This document shows, in pieces, positions 1 to 14,489 of a DNA stretch of 64,000 bases. The DNA lies in the NCBI GenBank assembly GCA_938042245.1, contig CALIRO010000009.1:1-64000 (forward strand), written 5' to 3'. This stretch comes from an uncultured Thermoguttaceae bacterium. GTDB taxonomy: Bacteria > Planctomycetota > Planctomycetia > Pirellulales > Thermoguttaceae. Both the position numbers and the translations under genes were made by a program. Position 1 is the first letter of the stretch. Each line of letters opens with the position of its first letter. The notes under the pieces are model-generated. The model was not told where the DNA came from and ran no database searches. It worked only from the letters and a program-made list of their open reading frames with translations.

Positions 1-377
1 AAAGCGTACAATACCATATGAGGACAATCGATCGTCCTTACGCGCTTCAATGGGGCCACGGCTGTTTAGCCGTGGAAAGCAGCACCGATCCACCAGGAGG
101 TTGAGTTGCTGATAGTCGACGCTTCAATGGGGCCACGGCTGTTTAGCCGTGGAAAGCTAGGGGCACAGTGGAAGGGTTCGGGGCCAGGCTTAGCTTCAAT
201 GGGGCCACGGCTGTTTAGCCGTGGAAAGGGCGGCAAAGCTCCGGCAAGCCGATCCGGGAGTCGCCGCTTCAATGGGGCCACGGCTGTTTAGCCGTGGAAA
301 GGTATACTATTTTCGTCAGAGGGGAGTGGGAAATAGACGTGGCTTCAATGGGGCCACGGCTGTTTAGCCGTGGAAAG
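1..377 (-). CRISPR. CRISPR array (partial, continues off the left edge), type I-G associated
   Basis: Five identical 36-bp repeats GCTTCAATGGGGCCACGGCTGTTTAGCCGTGGAAAG at 44-79, 121-156, 193-228, 266-301 and 342-377, separated by spacers of 41, 36, 37 and 40 bp. Bases 1-4 (AAAG) match the repeat 3' end, leaving a 39-bp spacer at 5-43, so the array continues leftwards. The minus-strand repeat ends in ATTGAAGC, like a type I 5' handle, and contains the hairpin CCACGGCT-AAAC-AGCCGTGG. Confidence 0.98.
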
Positions 378-601
378 TCCGGGCATCGCAACCCGTTCGT
401 TTATAACAGGTTAAGATAGCCGATTCGAGCGGGTGTTGTCTAGAGGGGGGTAGCAGGAGCAAGGGAACAACCCTCATGGAAGTAAGTAATTGATAGGCAA
501 GGGTTTAAAAGATTCGAGCGGGGCTGGGGTTTTGTGCGTCACTGGACCGCTCGCAAAGGGTATGGAGGCGGATGGGCAAGCCGGGGCCTCAGACGCAGCT
601 A
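378..601 (-). promoter_or_regulatory. Putative CRISPR leader between cas2 and the array
   Basis: Non-coding interval between the cas2 stop and the last repeat. The repeat orientation (ATTGAAGC handle on the minus strand) and leftward cas transcription put the leader here. Confidence 0.5.
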
Positions 602-895
602 CTAAATAATGATAGCCGAGCGTGGGGTGGGAGGCAAGCGGGGCTTCCCCCAGAACTCCACACAACGATCGCCTCTGGCCCCAGCCGGGCCGAGATCGAC
701 CACCATTACCCGATCTTGTTGCCAATTGAGTATATCCCAAAGGGCCTGTTTAAGGAGTTGTTTTTCGGTCGGCGACAGTTCGCAGCGGAAGACAGAATAC
801 TGCAAGGGGTCGCCGAAGCCGAGCATTTTTTTGTACGTGCGCTGCAGGCGTTTTTCATCAGCGACATCGTAACAAACAAGAAAGACATTTCGCAT
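602..895 (-). CDS. cas2: CRISPR-associated endoribonuclease Cas2
   Basis: Internal start MRNVFLVCYDVADEKRLQRTYKKMLGFGDPLQYSVFRCELSPTEKQLL, typical Cas2 ferredoxin-fold sequence with the YDV/D motif; next to cas4-cas1. Confidence 0.95.
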   Translation of the reverse strand: MRNVFLVCYDVADEKRLQRTYKKMLGFGDPLQYSVFRCELSPTEKQLLKQALWDILNWQQDRVMVVDLGPAGARGDRCVEFWGKPRLPPTPRSAIII

Positions 896-997
896 AGGAA
901 GGCTCCAGGAGGAAGAAAGAATAGTCAGGCAGGTGAACGTAAGTGAGAATGTCGTTTTCCGCCCGGTGCGGCCTTTGCGGCTGCCGGGCCCCCTCAC

Positions 998-1021
998 CCG
1001 GCTAGCCTGACGGCTAGCCGG
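998..1021. repeat. Palindromic intergenic repeat CCGGCTAGCC-TGAC-GGCTAGCCGG inside a CCCTCACCC...GGAGAGGG context
   Basis: Perfect 10-bp stem with 4-nt loop; related text (ACCCGGCTAGCC..., GAGAGGG) recurs near 14.6-14.8 kb and 59.8 kb. Confidence 0.7.
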
Positions 1022-1081
1022 CCTCTGCCGCGGCGGGGAGAGGGAAGAATTGCGGACGGGATGTCCGCGCTTCCAGTGAGG

Positions 1082-2869
1082 TTAGCGGGTGAGGAAATTG
1101 GGGTAGTGGGGGATTTCGCCCAGGAGGGTACGGGCCAGGAGGCGGGCCTGGACGTGGAGGACCCGACGGTAACTGATCCGATAACCGAACAGGGGATGCC
1201 GGATCAGGGAGTCGAGACGACGTTCGAAGGCGGCGATGACGGTGCGACGGCCTCGCTCGGTAAGCGAAACGGCGCCTGCCCGGCGGATGAAATCGTCTTG
1301 GGAGATTTCGCCGGTATTGATCAGGGAAAGGACGACGGAGTCGGCCAGCAGAGGGCGAAACTCCTCGGCCAAGTCCAGAGCCAGGGAAGGCCGGCCGTAG
1401 CGTGGGCGGTGGAAGAAGCCCAACATCGGATCGAAGCCCATGGTATGGACGACGATAGTCAGCTCCTTGGTAAGTAGGGCGTAGAGGAAGCTGAGCAGGG
1501 CGTTGACGGGATCGCGAGGGGGACGGCGGTTTCGGGTTTCGAAATTAAAATGCGTGCCGGGTTTAAGCAATTGAGCGAAGGCGGCGAAATAGATTTGAGC
1601 GGCGGCCCCTTCGATGCCCAGCAGAGTGGGTGGGTCGGGAGCGGCGGCGGCCTGACGGGCCAATTGGGCAAGTTGGAGGAGGTCGGCCTGCTGGTTGGGC
1701 AGATGGCGTCGGATAAGGGTGCGGCAGTTTTTGATTTTGCCGACCACAAACCGGCGAGCCAAGGCCAAAGCCCGGCGGGGGTGAACGGCCCAACGGAACT
1801 GGGCCAGGCGAAGCTCCACGTTCTTATGCATCAGACCGGTGGTCATGCCATAAAACCAACCGCCATAAGAGAAATAACAAATCGGAATCCCCGCGGCACA
1901 AAGCTCACGGAGGGCCTGCGTGGTAAGTTGCACGTTGCCGAATAGACAGACCTGCGAGGTGTCCAAGAGGCGGACCTGCTGAAGAGTTTCCTGGCGACGG
2001 CGGATAAGCAAGAGATCGCCCTGTTTTCCCAGGGTAAGTCCCTGCTCCTGAACATATAGCGGCAAGGCGTCGTCGCGGGCGGGGATGAGGCGACGGACTT
2101 CGCGAGGGGCGGAAGGGACAGCAGCGGTCTGATCGTCCCCTGGGGATTCCGCGAGGAGGCCGGGAGAATCCTTTGGGAGGAAAAAGCGGGTTTCATCAGG
2201 TAAACATATACCCACCAACGAACAGCGAGGGCACTTGGGACTGTCGTCCAAGGGAGGGGGAATGCGACCGCTGGCCACCGTTTGACGAAACTGGTAAACC
2301 AGAGCTCGGGTGCGTTCGATGAGCGGTTCGTCAAAGGGGACGGAGACGCGGCGGCGCGATTGGACGTAATAGAGGAAGCCCCCTTCGCAATGATAGCCGT
2401 TGGCCCGGAGAATCAGGCCCTGAGCACAAAGCTGAACGCGCTCCGGCTCCCAGGCCTGCTCCGGAAGATCGGGAAGAGGACCATGTTTGTAATCGACCGG
2501 TACGGCGGTGGAGTTTTCCAGATCCAGTAGGTCAATGCGGGCGATCAGGCCTTCCTCCGGCGCCGAAAGAAGGACACTGCGGGCATGAATGGGTTCAAAG
2601 GGGATCGAATCGGCAGAGCCGTCGCTGCCAGAAGCAGAAGATTCGGAACAGGGCCGGACAACGGGTTCTGGCAAGGCAGTAGTTTCAGCCCCATCGAGCC
2701 GACGATGATCAAAACGGCCCTGGAGGGTGTCCAGATTGTCGGTAAATTCGCCCTGAACCCACTCCAAATAGGCCAAACGCGGACAATAACAAAACTCATT
2801 GAGCATCCGAGCGGGAATCAGGTCCGGGACATCGTGTTGCTCAAGGCGAGTCCAAACAGCAATCGTCAT
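1082..2869 (-). CDS. cas4-cas1: Cas4-Cas1 fusion protein (type I-G adaptation)
   Basis: N-terminal Cas4 part (LIPARMLNEFCYCPRLAYLEWVQGEF, DYKHG, CPRCSLVGICLPDE) followed by a Cas1 domain (LYVQEQGLTLGKQGDLLLIRR...GIPICYFSYGGWFYGMTTG). Start at 2869 preceded by AGGAGG. Confidence 0.95.
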   Translation of the reverse strand: MTIAVWTRLEQHDVPDLIPARMLNEFCYCPRLAYLEWVQGEFTDNLDTLQGRFDHRRLDGAETTALPEPVVRPCSESSASGSDGSADSIPFEPIHARSVLLSAPEEGLIARIDLLDLENSTAVPVDYKHGPLPDLPEQAWEPERVQLCAQGLILRANGYHCEGGFLYYVQSRRRVSVPFDEPLIERTRALVYQFRQTVASGRIPPPLDDSPKCPRCSLVGICLPDETRFFLPKDSPGLLAESPGDDQTAAVPSAPREVRRLIPARDDALPLYVQEQGLTLGKQGDLLLIRRRQETLQQVRLLDTSQVCLFGNVQLTTQALRELCAAGIPICYFSYGGWFYGMTTGLMHKNVELRLAQFRWAVHPRRALALARRFVVGKIKNCRTLIRRHLPNQQADLLQLAQLARQAAAAPDPPTLLGIEGAAAQIYFAAFAQLLKPGTHFNFETRNRRPPRDPVNALLSFLYALLTKELTIVVHTMGFDPMLGFFHRPRYGRPSLALDLAEEFRPLLADSVVLSLINTGEISQDDFIRRAGAVSLTERGRRTVIAAFERRLDSLIRHPLFGYRISYRRVLHVQARLLARTLLGEIPHYPNFLTR

Positions 2870-2989
2870 GGCAGCACCTCCTAGAATCACCGAAGTAGTT
2901 AACCCAAGGCGTCCGTGCTGCCGAAGAGGATGTCCTAAAATTGGAGAAAAAGGTAACACTTCAGCCAAATGGGTACGCTGGCATTCCTA

Positions 2990-3155
2990 CACAAGCAGGA
3001 ATCCCGTTTTTATTGTTGCGCTATTCTGAATTCCCGCTAGAGCGGGAATGACGATATGGCCGCTAGAGCGGGAAGGACATTGCAACGCCAAAGGCGCCTG
3101 CCACGTCGCGGATGGCGCTCTGATGGCTGGATTCCCGCTAGGGCGGGAAGGACAA
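2990..3155. repeat. Cluster of REP-like inverted repeats (ATTCCCGCT-AG-AGCGGGAAT family)
   Basis: Perfect palindrome at 3030-3049, with further copies GCCGCTAGAGCGGGAAGGACA (about 3058) and GGATTCCCGCTAGGGCGGGAAGGACA (about 3129). Confidence 0.75.
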
Positions 3156-3420
3156 TCAGTCGGCTGAAGTGTTACGGAAAAAGGATGTTTTGCACTCGCG
3201 GCATCGATGTCAGCCTGAGCAGAGAGATGGGTAGAGCGGATGGCATGTGCATCGATGCAGAGGGCGGAGCTGGCGGCGCCATCAGGCCCCAGGCGGGGGG
3301 GAGACCTAGAACAGGCCTCCCCCCTAGAAGACTGGCAGTGCCGGCGGTTCCATCAACCCCATCGGTATATAAGCGAATTGTCAAAGAGCAAGCAGATCGC
3401 AAGCAGGAAGGCAAGGAAGT

Positions 3421-8250
<4,830 letters not shown>

Positions 8251-8262
8251 GGTAGATTCTCC

Positions 8263-10857
8263 TTAGGTAGATGGTTGCCAGACGTGTTGGGCGTGGCTTG
8301 CGCGCCAGTCGGCGGCCCGCAGCAAGGCCTCCAGAAAGGCCAACCGAAACGGGCCTAGGCTGTCGCGGAGCCGGAGCATGCGTTCGGCCCAACTCGGCTG
8401 ATGGGTAAACGGCGGCGACTGGCAAAGCCCCAGTTCGATCGGCTCCAGCGACAAACGCACCTCGGCGGCGATAACGCCATCGCCCAACGCCGTGGCCGGC
8501 AGAGTGTCGCCGTCCCAAACACCTCGGGCGAAGCGCTGGAAAGGTTCGGGCGGAGGAAATTCATTGGGCAGCGAACGGATCGACAATCGAACCTTCCCAT
8601 GATGAGCGGCCACCAGATACGCTGCCAGGTCCCGAAGCTCAGCAGAGGCTGATTCCTCTGGCAACATCAGCAGGGCTAAGGCAGAGGCCAACTCATGGCG
8701 GAAGTGCCGGCGGCGGCCGTCATGGGGGTCCCACACGGCGCTGGGGGCTAGTCGGGCACGCCAGTGAGCCGGCGGCGCCTTGGCAATCTGCCCGCCCAAA
8801 CCGGAGAGGATTTGCCGCGCTTCGGGCGTTGCCAAAGCCTCCGCGGTTAGCTTCGCAATAAACGCGGGATGGGCCTTTCCACGGTCGTGCCAGCGGGCTG
8901 CTAGACGCAGAGCATCGGCTTCCTCGTTGATCGGCACAATTTGCAGAATGGCCTCCAGTTGCTGGCAGACCTGCTCGGTGTGTTCGGCGATCGACTGCCA
9001 GCGATCGACCTGGGAGTCCGAATCGGCTTCGTTGGCCTCGGGGGACGCCGCTTCTTCGGCCACCGTCAGAGGAGGCACGGCGTCGGTGGCCTTGGCGTCC
9101 CAACCGGTCTCTGCCATGTAACCGCCTGCGCTGGCATGGAGCAGATAGACTTGGCCGGGATAGATTGCTTCTGCGTCGGCGGGGTCCCACGCTGTTTCCA
9201 AAAAATTCCACCGATAGGCCAGCGGGGAAGCCCCTTGCTTTTTGCCTTTTAAGAAGCTGCGAAACTCCTCCACAGAGACCGGGCAGAGTTCCCCCCGCTG
9301 CGGGCCGCTTTCCTCAGGCTTCTGATTGGCGTCCCAATCGCGCCAGAAAACATACACATCGCTTGCTTCCACCTCGCGCACATAGCGGTCGATGTCAATG
9401 TCATTTCCAGCCAAATCGGGCGTCGTGTCGAAAAGCTCCAGCAGGTCTTTACTCCGGATGACGTGCTGGTGCTGGTAGGGAAGTTCAATATGGGGGAGAT
9501 AGGCTGGCCCCACCTGGCTACATTGGTCTAAATGCTCGCGGGCCAATTCCAGGTCCTTCAAGGCATAAGGCTTTGCGGCCTCTTTGGCCTTATTGCCGCC
9601 CGGTATGTCGATCCAGAAGACCTGGGCGTCCGCATCCCGGCCGGCCCGGTTGCACCGTCCGAACCGTTGCACCAGCGAGGCCCACGGGGCCAACTCGGTA
9701 AACAGCGTCGTCGCACTCACATCGATTCCAGCTTCGACCACCTGCGTGGAAATCACGATGGTTCCCCGTGGTCCCGGTTCGGCTAAAAGCCGTTCGACAA
9801 CACGCTGCCGGTCCGGCGGCCGAAAACGGGAATGAATCAGGACCAGATCGGGGCGATCCGCGGCCTTTTTTAGCGACTTCTGAATCGCCGAGTAAAGCTC
9901 CCGCGCACGCCGCACCGTATTGACCACAACCAACGTGCGAGCGCCTGGCCGGTGGGCATCCAGGATTTCCCCTGCCAGCCCGCCTGGCTCGGTGAGAGGG
10001 TGGTGGGCTTTGGCGATAGGCTTTTGGGCTTCCATGCGCCGCCGCACCTCTTGCAGCAGGAGGTCTTGGTGTTGGAGCTCCATCGCGCGAAGCCGGCCAG
10101 GGTCGAAATCGACGGTCCGAAGCCAATTGGGGTCAAGCGTTGCCGACATCCAAACGGATTGGCACGGGTGGGCAGGCGGCCAAAAGTTCTGACGAAAAGC
10201 TTCCAGTTGGGCGGTCGTGGCCAGGCCGCTCCCCATGAGCTGAATCTCATCGAAGACCCAAAGACAGTCATTGTTCAACAGACCGAACTCCACAGGCCAG
10301 CGGTTGCGGCTTGCAACATAGCCGCGATTAAGGGCCCGGGAAAGCAACATGTCTTGCGTGCCGATCAAAATGGCTTCTCGCTCTGGATACCAATCCCAAT
10401 TCTGAACCGTTTCTCCCCCCATCAGCATCCAGACTGGGATCGTGCCGCCGGATACTCCCTGTTGGGCCGCCCACCCGGATACCGAGGCTTCCATATCCAC
10501 CCGGTACCGACGAAGCCTTCGTCCGCGCCCTTCGGCCCATTCGGCCTGCCCAGCCAAAAGACCCAAACGCTCTAACCAACGGACTACGTTTTCAAACGTT
10601 TGCTCTACCAACACGCGCATCGGCAGACAATACACTAGCCGACGTGGAGTCCCCTTGCGGATTTCCTCATCAGCAAACCGCCGACGCCATAACCATCCTA
10701 ACACCACGGTAGCCGTCTTCCCTAACCCCGTGGGAATCTTCAGTAACTGAGATAATTCCCGTTCACAGGCAAATCGGACTTGGTACGGATAAGGCCCTCG
10801 TTCCGTTTCGGTTGCTTGAACAAACATCTGTTCAAAACGGGAGGAACTCGCCATCAT
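8263..10857 (-). CDS. cas3: CRISPR-associated helicase/nuclease Cas3 with C-terminal HD domain
   Basis: Walker A KIPTGLGKTATVV, DEIQ box (WVFDEIQLMGSG), VISTQVVEAGIDVSA...QRFGRCNRAG helicase motifs, then C-terminal HD signature (HTEQV...AARWHDRGKAHPAF...AAHHG). Confidence 0.95.
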   Translation of the reverse strand: MMASSSRFEQMFVQATETERGPYPYQVRFACERELSQLLKIPTGLGKTATVVLGWLWRRRFADEEIRKGTPRRLVYCLPMRVLVEQTFENVVRWLERLGLLAGQAEWAEGRGRRLRRYRVDMEASVSGWAAQQGVSGGTIPVWMLMGGETVQNWDWYPEREAILIGTQDMLLSRALNRGYVASRNRWPVEFGLLNNDCLWVFDEIQLMGSGLATTAQLEAFRQNFWPPAHPCQSVWMSATLDPNWLRTVDFDPGRLRAMELQHQDLLLQEVRRRMEAQKPIAKAHHPLTEPGGLAGEILDAHRPGARTLVVVNTVRRARELYSAIQKSLKKAADRPDLVLIHSRFRPPDRQRVVERLLAEPGPRGTIVISTQVVEAGIDVSATTLFTELAPWASLVQRFGRCNRAGRDADAQVFWIDIPGGNKAKEAAKPYALKDLELAREHLDQCSQVGPAYLPHIELPYQHQHVIRSKDLLELFDTTPDLAGNDIDIDRYVREVEASDVYVFWRDWDANQKPEESGPQRGELCPVSVEEFRSFLKGKKQGASPLAYRWNFLETAWDPADAEAIYPGQVYLLHASAGGYMAETGWDAKATDAVPPLTVAEEAASPEANEADSDSQVDRWQSIAEHTEQVCQQLEAILQIVPINEEADALRLAARWHDRGKAHPAFIAKLTAEALATPEARQILSGLGGQIAKAPPAHWRARLAPSAVWDPHDGRRRHFRHELASALALLMLPEESASAELRDLAAYLVAAHHGKVRLSIRSLPNEFPPPEPFQRFARGVWDGDTLPATALGDGVIAAEVRLSLEPIELGLCQSPPFTHQPSWAERMLRLRDSLGPFRLAFLEALLRAADWRASHAQHVWQPST

Positions 10858-11033
10858 TTAAAATCCTTCAAAAAAACCAGACTAAACCGTTGCCTTTCGG
10901 AATCTTGCCAAGACGCCCTCCTAACCTATTTCTCCTCCAGGACGCCACTCTGGACAGATCACCTTTCTTACAATTCTCTACGATTAACTTATACGGGGTT
11001 CGTGCTTCTAAAGTTACAAAAATTGTGCCTCTT

Positions 11034-11039
11034 TGTCAA
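11034..11039 (-). promoter_or_regulatory. Possible -35 box (TTGACA) upstream of the intact cas3
   Basis: Minus strand reads TTGACA-N17-TAACTT about 180 bp upstream of the cas3 ATG. The -10 match is weak and planctomycete promoter rules are uncertain. Confidence 0.25.
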
Positions 11040-11082
11040 GTTTCCGTGGAGTAACCCGACTCAGAAGCCACAATACAAGTCA

Positions 11083-11475
11083 TCACCCAACCGCATAGCC
11101 GAGCGCTGTTAAGTCTTCATGGATTAACCAGACACAAAAGACTCTAGCAAGCGTTTGGCTCCGTTCCACCTCGTGGGTGGTCTGATCGACCACGGTGCGG
11201 CGGTTGACCACATAGACCAACCGGCGCGGCAACAGGTCTGGACGGTGGGCCAGGGCAATAAGCCAGATCGCTACGACGGCTGTTTTGCCTAGGCCGGTCG
11301 GGATGTGGCAGCAAACGGGGATGTCGCCCTGCACAAATCGGTCATAAAGCGCCCTCTGCCATGGAAACGGTTCGTGCCCGGTCAACCGTTGGAAAACATC
11401 CTCAAACGCTCCGTGCGCCAACCCACCTTGCAGAAAACTTCCGCCCGCTTGGTCCGAAACCCTCGCTACAGCCAT
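11083..11475 (-). pseudogene. Truncated second cas3 (N-terminal helicase fragment only)
   Basis: MAVARVSDQAGGSFLQGGLAHGAFEDVFQRLTGHEPFPWQRALYDRFVQGDIPVCCHIPTGLGKTAVVAIWLIALAHRPDLLPRRLVYVVNRRTVVDQTTHEVE, then stop after about 130 aa. Q-motif, Walker A and motif Ia region present; no DEAD box, helicase C or HD domain. Confidence 0.8.
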
Positions 11476-12235
11476 AAAACATCTCCTTACGGATGTTACG
11501 GAAACCGGCATTCGCCTCAGTTTGGGCCGCCTTCATGACTTCTTTCCTCCGCTTCCGTAGAACTCCTATTTGGTGATACGCTCTTCCACCTTCCATGTTT
11601 ACCATGGATGAGGAAATGGTATCTTCGGGTCGGCCTTAACATTGTGGAGAATCGAGCAGGTAATCCTTCGAATTTTTCGGCAAACAAAATCCTAGGAATA
11701 CTCCCATAGCCTCTCTGGCAGATAAACATAAGCTGCAGTATATCCATTTTTCCAAAAATCGCTAGGTAGGGTCAGAGCCCCCTGTCGGATTCCCAAAGAT
11801 GCAGATAAAAATATGCTGATCGACGCATGATAGTGTATATGTTAGTATTCTGTTACGCAATCCCCCTCGGCAAGCGAAGAAAAAACGCCGGTAGGCCGAC
11901 CGAAAGGAAAACCGAAAGGTGTTTCGATGCAGTATCCGTAGCTTTGAATCGTCGGGGTAGGAACCCTGTACGACCTAGCGGAAGAGCAAGAGGCGTTTGG
12001 CCCCCTTCCAACCTGGCAGGAGGGTCGGAGCGTCCTGAGGCCAACGGCTAGCAAAAGCAGAGAAGCGTCTGGCTAGCAGGCGATTTTCCCTGCCGGCCAA
12101 ACCGTATTGGGGGAACAAAAAAGCCGGAAAGTCCTTCAATGAAAGGAAAGGGCATTCTACCAGCCGGTTCCTTGAATTGCAGGAGGCAACAGGCATTGGC
12201 GTCAGCAAATCTGGGGCGTCTGCTGGGGGAGGAAG

Positions 12236-13087
12236 TTACTTCGGATCTTGGAGGCAGCGGGCGTATTCGGCCCCCAGAAAGAGGATGCAGCCGGTAAGTT
12301 GTATCCAAACTAATAGCGCCAATACGGCGCCGACGACTCCATAGGCGGAATATTGGGGGCTGATGAGGAAGGCGGCCAGAAAGCGGCGGAGCAGTTCCCA
12401 AAGCACGGCGGCAACAGCTCCGCCTTCCGAAGCGGCGGACCATGCCACCTGGGTCCTAGGGATTGTTTTGTACATTACAGCAAACAAGCCCCAACTGGCC
12501 ACTAGACCGACGGCCGTTTCCAGAGCGTTCCATAGCAATTGGCCGCCCCATAACGTGTTGGTCAAGCTGCGAAAAGCGGCTAGGGCCATGCTGCCAAAAA
12601 ACGCCGCCATCATCCCCACCACCACCCCCAGCAGGATCAGAAACGCCCGCACCCGATAGACCAAGGCGTTTCGCACCGCCCCCCACGCTCCTTGCCAAGG
12701 CGCAGGCGGCACCCGCCAAATCCGATCAAACGCCGTTTCCAATTGGGAAAAAATCCCAATAGCCGTCAACACCAGCACCACTAGCCCCACCGGTCCACTG
12801 AGGTCCGCCTGGGTTTGGACCTGGGTAAAAATCTGTTCCAGATACCCGGCTACTGCTGGCGAGGTGTTTTCCGCCGTAAGTTTTAGCAGCTCTTGTTGGG
12901 CCGACTGCGCCTGGGGCACAAACCGCAGCACATACCCAAAGACCGCCAACAGAATCAAAACCAGGGGAAAAAGCGATAGCAGCGCATAATACGCCAATGC
13001 GGCGGCCAACTGGGCTGCTTGGTCGGCTTGCCAGTTTTGCATCGCCCGCCACAACCGCGGCCAAAACGCCTCGACGATCCATCTCAT
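12236..13087 (-). CDS. YihY/BrkB family inner-membrane protein
   Basis: AAQLAAALAYYALLSLFPLVLILLAVFGYVL...GAVLALLVWIQLTGCILFLGAEYARCLQ. Confidence 0.9.
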   Translation of the reverse strand: MRWIVEAFWPRLWRAMQNWQADQAAQLAAALAYYALLSLFPLVLILLAVFGYVLRFVPQAQSAQQELLKLTAENTSPAVAGYLEQIFTQVQTQADLSGPVGLVVLVLTAIGIFSQLETAFDRIWRVPPAPWQGAWGAVRNALVYRVRAFLILLGVVVGMMAAFFGSMALAAFRSLTNTLWGGQLLWNALETAVGLVASWGLFAVMYKTIPRTQVAWSAASEGGAVAAVLWELLRRFLAAFLISPQYSAYGVVGAVLALLVWIQLTGCILFLGAEYARCLQDPK

Positions 13088-13340
13088 GTACTATCCATCC
13101 TTGCCAGACCATCCGTGGGCGTAACGGAATAGGGCGCCAGCCGTAAACATCGCAGCGGCAGCCCTCCATTCCCGCCCAGGCAATTCGCTGCTCGGCGGCT
13201 GCTGCGAAATATTGCCCCGAGCTATCTCACTGGCAGCCATCCATTAGGGAGCATGCAATGAGTTGCTCGACCGTCCTAGCTTGCAGGGCCTGTTGGAGGT
13301 GGAGGCCTTCTGTACATGCTGAGGGCCGAGCAATTCGTCT

Positions 13341-14342
13341 CTAGTTAGCGCAACAACTTACCTTACAAACAGGCGCCGGGCAACAAACCTGCACCGGTAC
13401 TTGCTTATAGACTAGCCGAGGTTCGTATTTGGTGACCGTGTAAGGCACTTGTTTTTCCACGTACCGGACGGTGGTTACCGGGCGCTGATACTGCCGGAGT
13501 TGCATCTCCGTATAAGGCACACGCCGAACCACCTCCTGCTGAACCCATCGGCACGTCTGGACCGGCACTTTCCGAGTTACCGTTTCCGTAACCCATCGGC
13601 AGACGGTATAGGTACAAGTGCCTGTCTTTTGTTCCGTAACCCATCGGCAAACGGTGTAGGGAACTTTGCGCGTTTGGACTTCCGGAACGTAGCGGACGCA
13701 TTGGACCTCTTTTTCCACCACTTCCGGCACCCAGACCCGCTGGCATACCACCCGGGGGGCACAGGTAGCCGGTTGGCAGGTAGCAGGTTGACAGGTGGCC
13801 GGGGCGCATGTGCTCGGCAGGGTTACCTGCCGGGTCTCCCAGTGGCCAGTGCAGACCTTAACCTTTTTGGTCTCCACGACCGCCTTCCAAACCGTATAAC
13901 ACTCTTCTCGATAATGGGTTTCATATACCGGACGAGATACGGTGTAGGTTACTTGCCGGGTTTTGGTTTCATAGACAGGTCGGCAAACGGTTTCGGTACG
14001 GGTTTCCCACCGGGTTTCATAGACGGGTCGGGAGATCGTCTCTCGGCACTCCCGATATTTTACCACCGGCACATACTGGCACTGGGTTACCATTTTTTGT
14101 TCATAGACTGGTTGGCAGACGGTCCGATAGCAGGTAACCTGCTTGGGGACATATTCCACGACCGGACAAGTTTTCATTACCGTATGGCAGGTCCATTGGT
14201 AGGAAGGCTTCGGGCAGCAGACCCGACGCAGGAAAGCGTGTCTGGCCACTCCGCAATAGGCCCCCTCGGCCCAACTGGCCGACATCTGCACCAGCAGCCC
14301 TGCCGCTAATCCAATTCCCAACGCAAGCCAACGTGCCTTCAT
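13341..14342 (-). CDS. YTV-motif cysteine-rich secreted protein (planctomycete cell-wall type)
   Basis: Signal peptide, then about 20 short repeats such as YTVCRWVTE, YTVSRPVYET, VCRPVYETKTRQVTYTV with regular Cys. Confidence 0.85.
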   Translation of the reverse strand: MKARWLALGIGLAAGLLVQMSASWAEGAYCGVARHAFLRRVCCPKPSYQWTCHTVMKTCPVVEYVPKQVTCYRTVCQPVYEQKMVTQCQYVPVVKYRECRETISRPVYETRWETRTETVCRPVYETKTRQVTYTVSRPVYETHYREECYTVWKAVVETKKVKVCTGHWETRQVTLPSTCAPATCQPATCQPATCAPRVVCQRVWVPEVVEKEVQCVRYVPEVQTRKVPYTVCRWVTEQKTGTCTYTVCRWVTETVTRKVPVQTCRWVQQEVVRRVPYTEMQLRQYQRPVTTVRYVEKQVPYTVTKYEPRLVYKQVPVQVCCPAPVCKVSCCAN

Positions 14343-14489
14343 CAGAGAACCTCCTCCTTTAATATAGGGAAACTAGGCAAAAAATACCGACGTCTTTAAT
14401 ACATACTTTCCTAATATCTGGCTGTCAACTCTCCCCAAGAGGAAAATCTGAAACATTAGAAGGTTAGTAATTTTTCTCCCGAAAGGCCT

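Noticed and set aside
66-291. ORFs 66..281 (-) and 106..291 (+)
   Set aside because: They are translations of the CRISPR repeats (repeated NSRGPIEA / MGPRLFSRGK); not genes.
572-946. ORF 572..946 (+)
   Set aside because: Antisense to cas2; no recognisable family.
11760-11800. GTAGGGTCAGAGCCCCCTGTCGG, possible transposon/REP end
   Set aside because: Only one imperfect end seen, no partner inverted repeat found nearby.
11517-12208. Short ORFs between the cas3 remnant and BrkB gene
   Set aside because: Overlap each other on both strands, low-complexity, no motif; treated as non-coding.
13449-14309. 286-aa plus-strand ORF
   Set aside because: Antisense shadow of the repetitive YTV gene.
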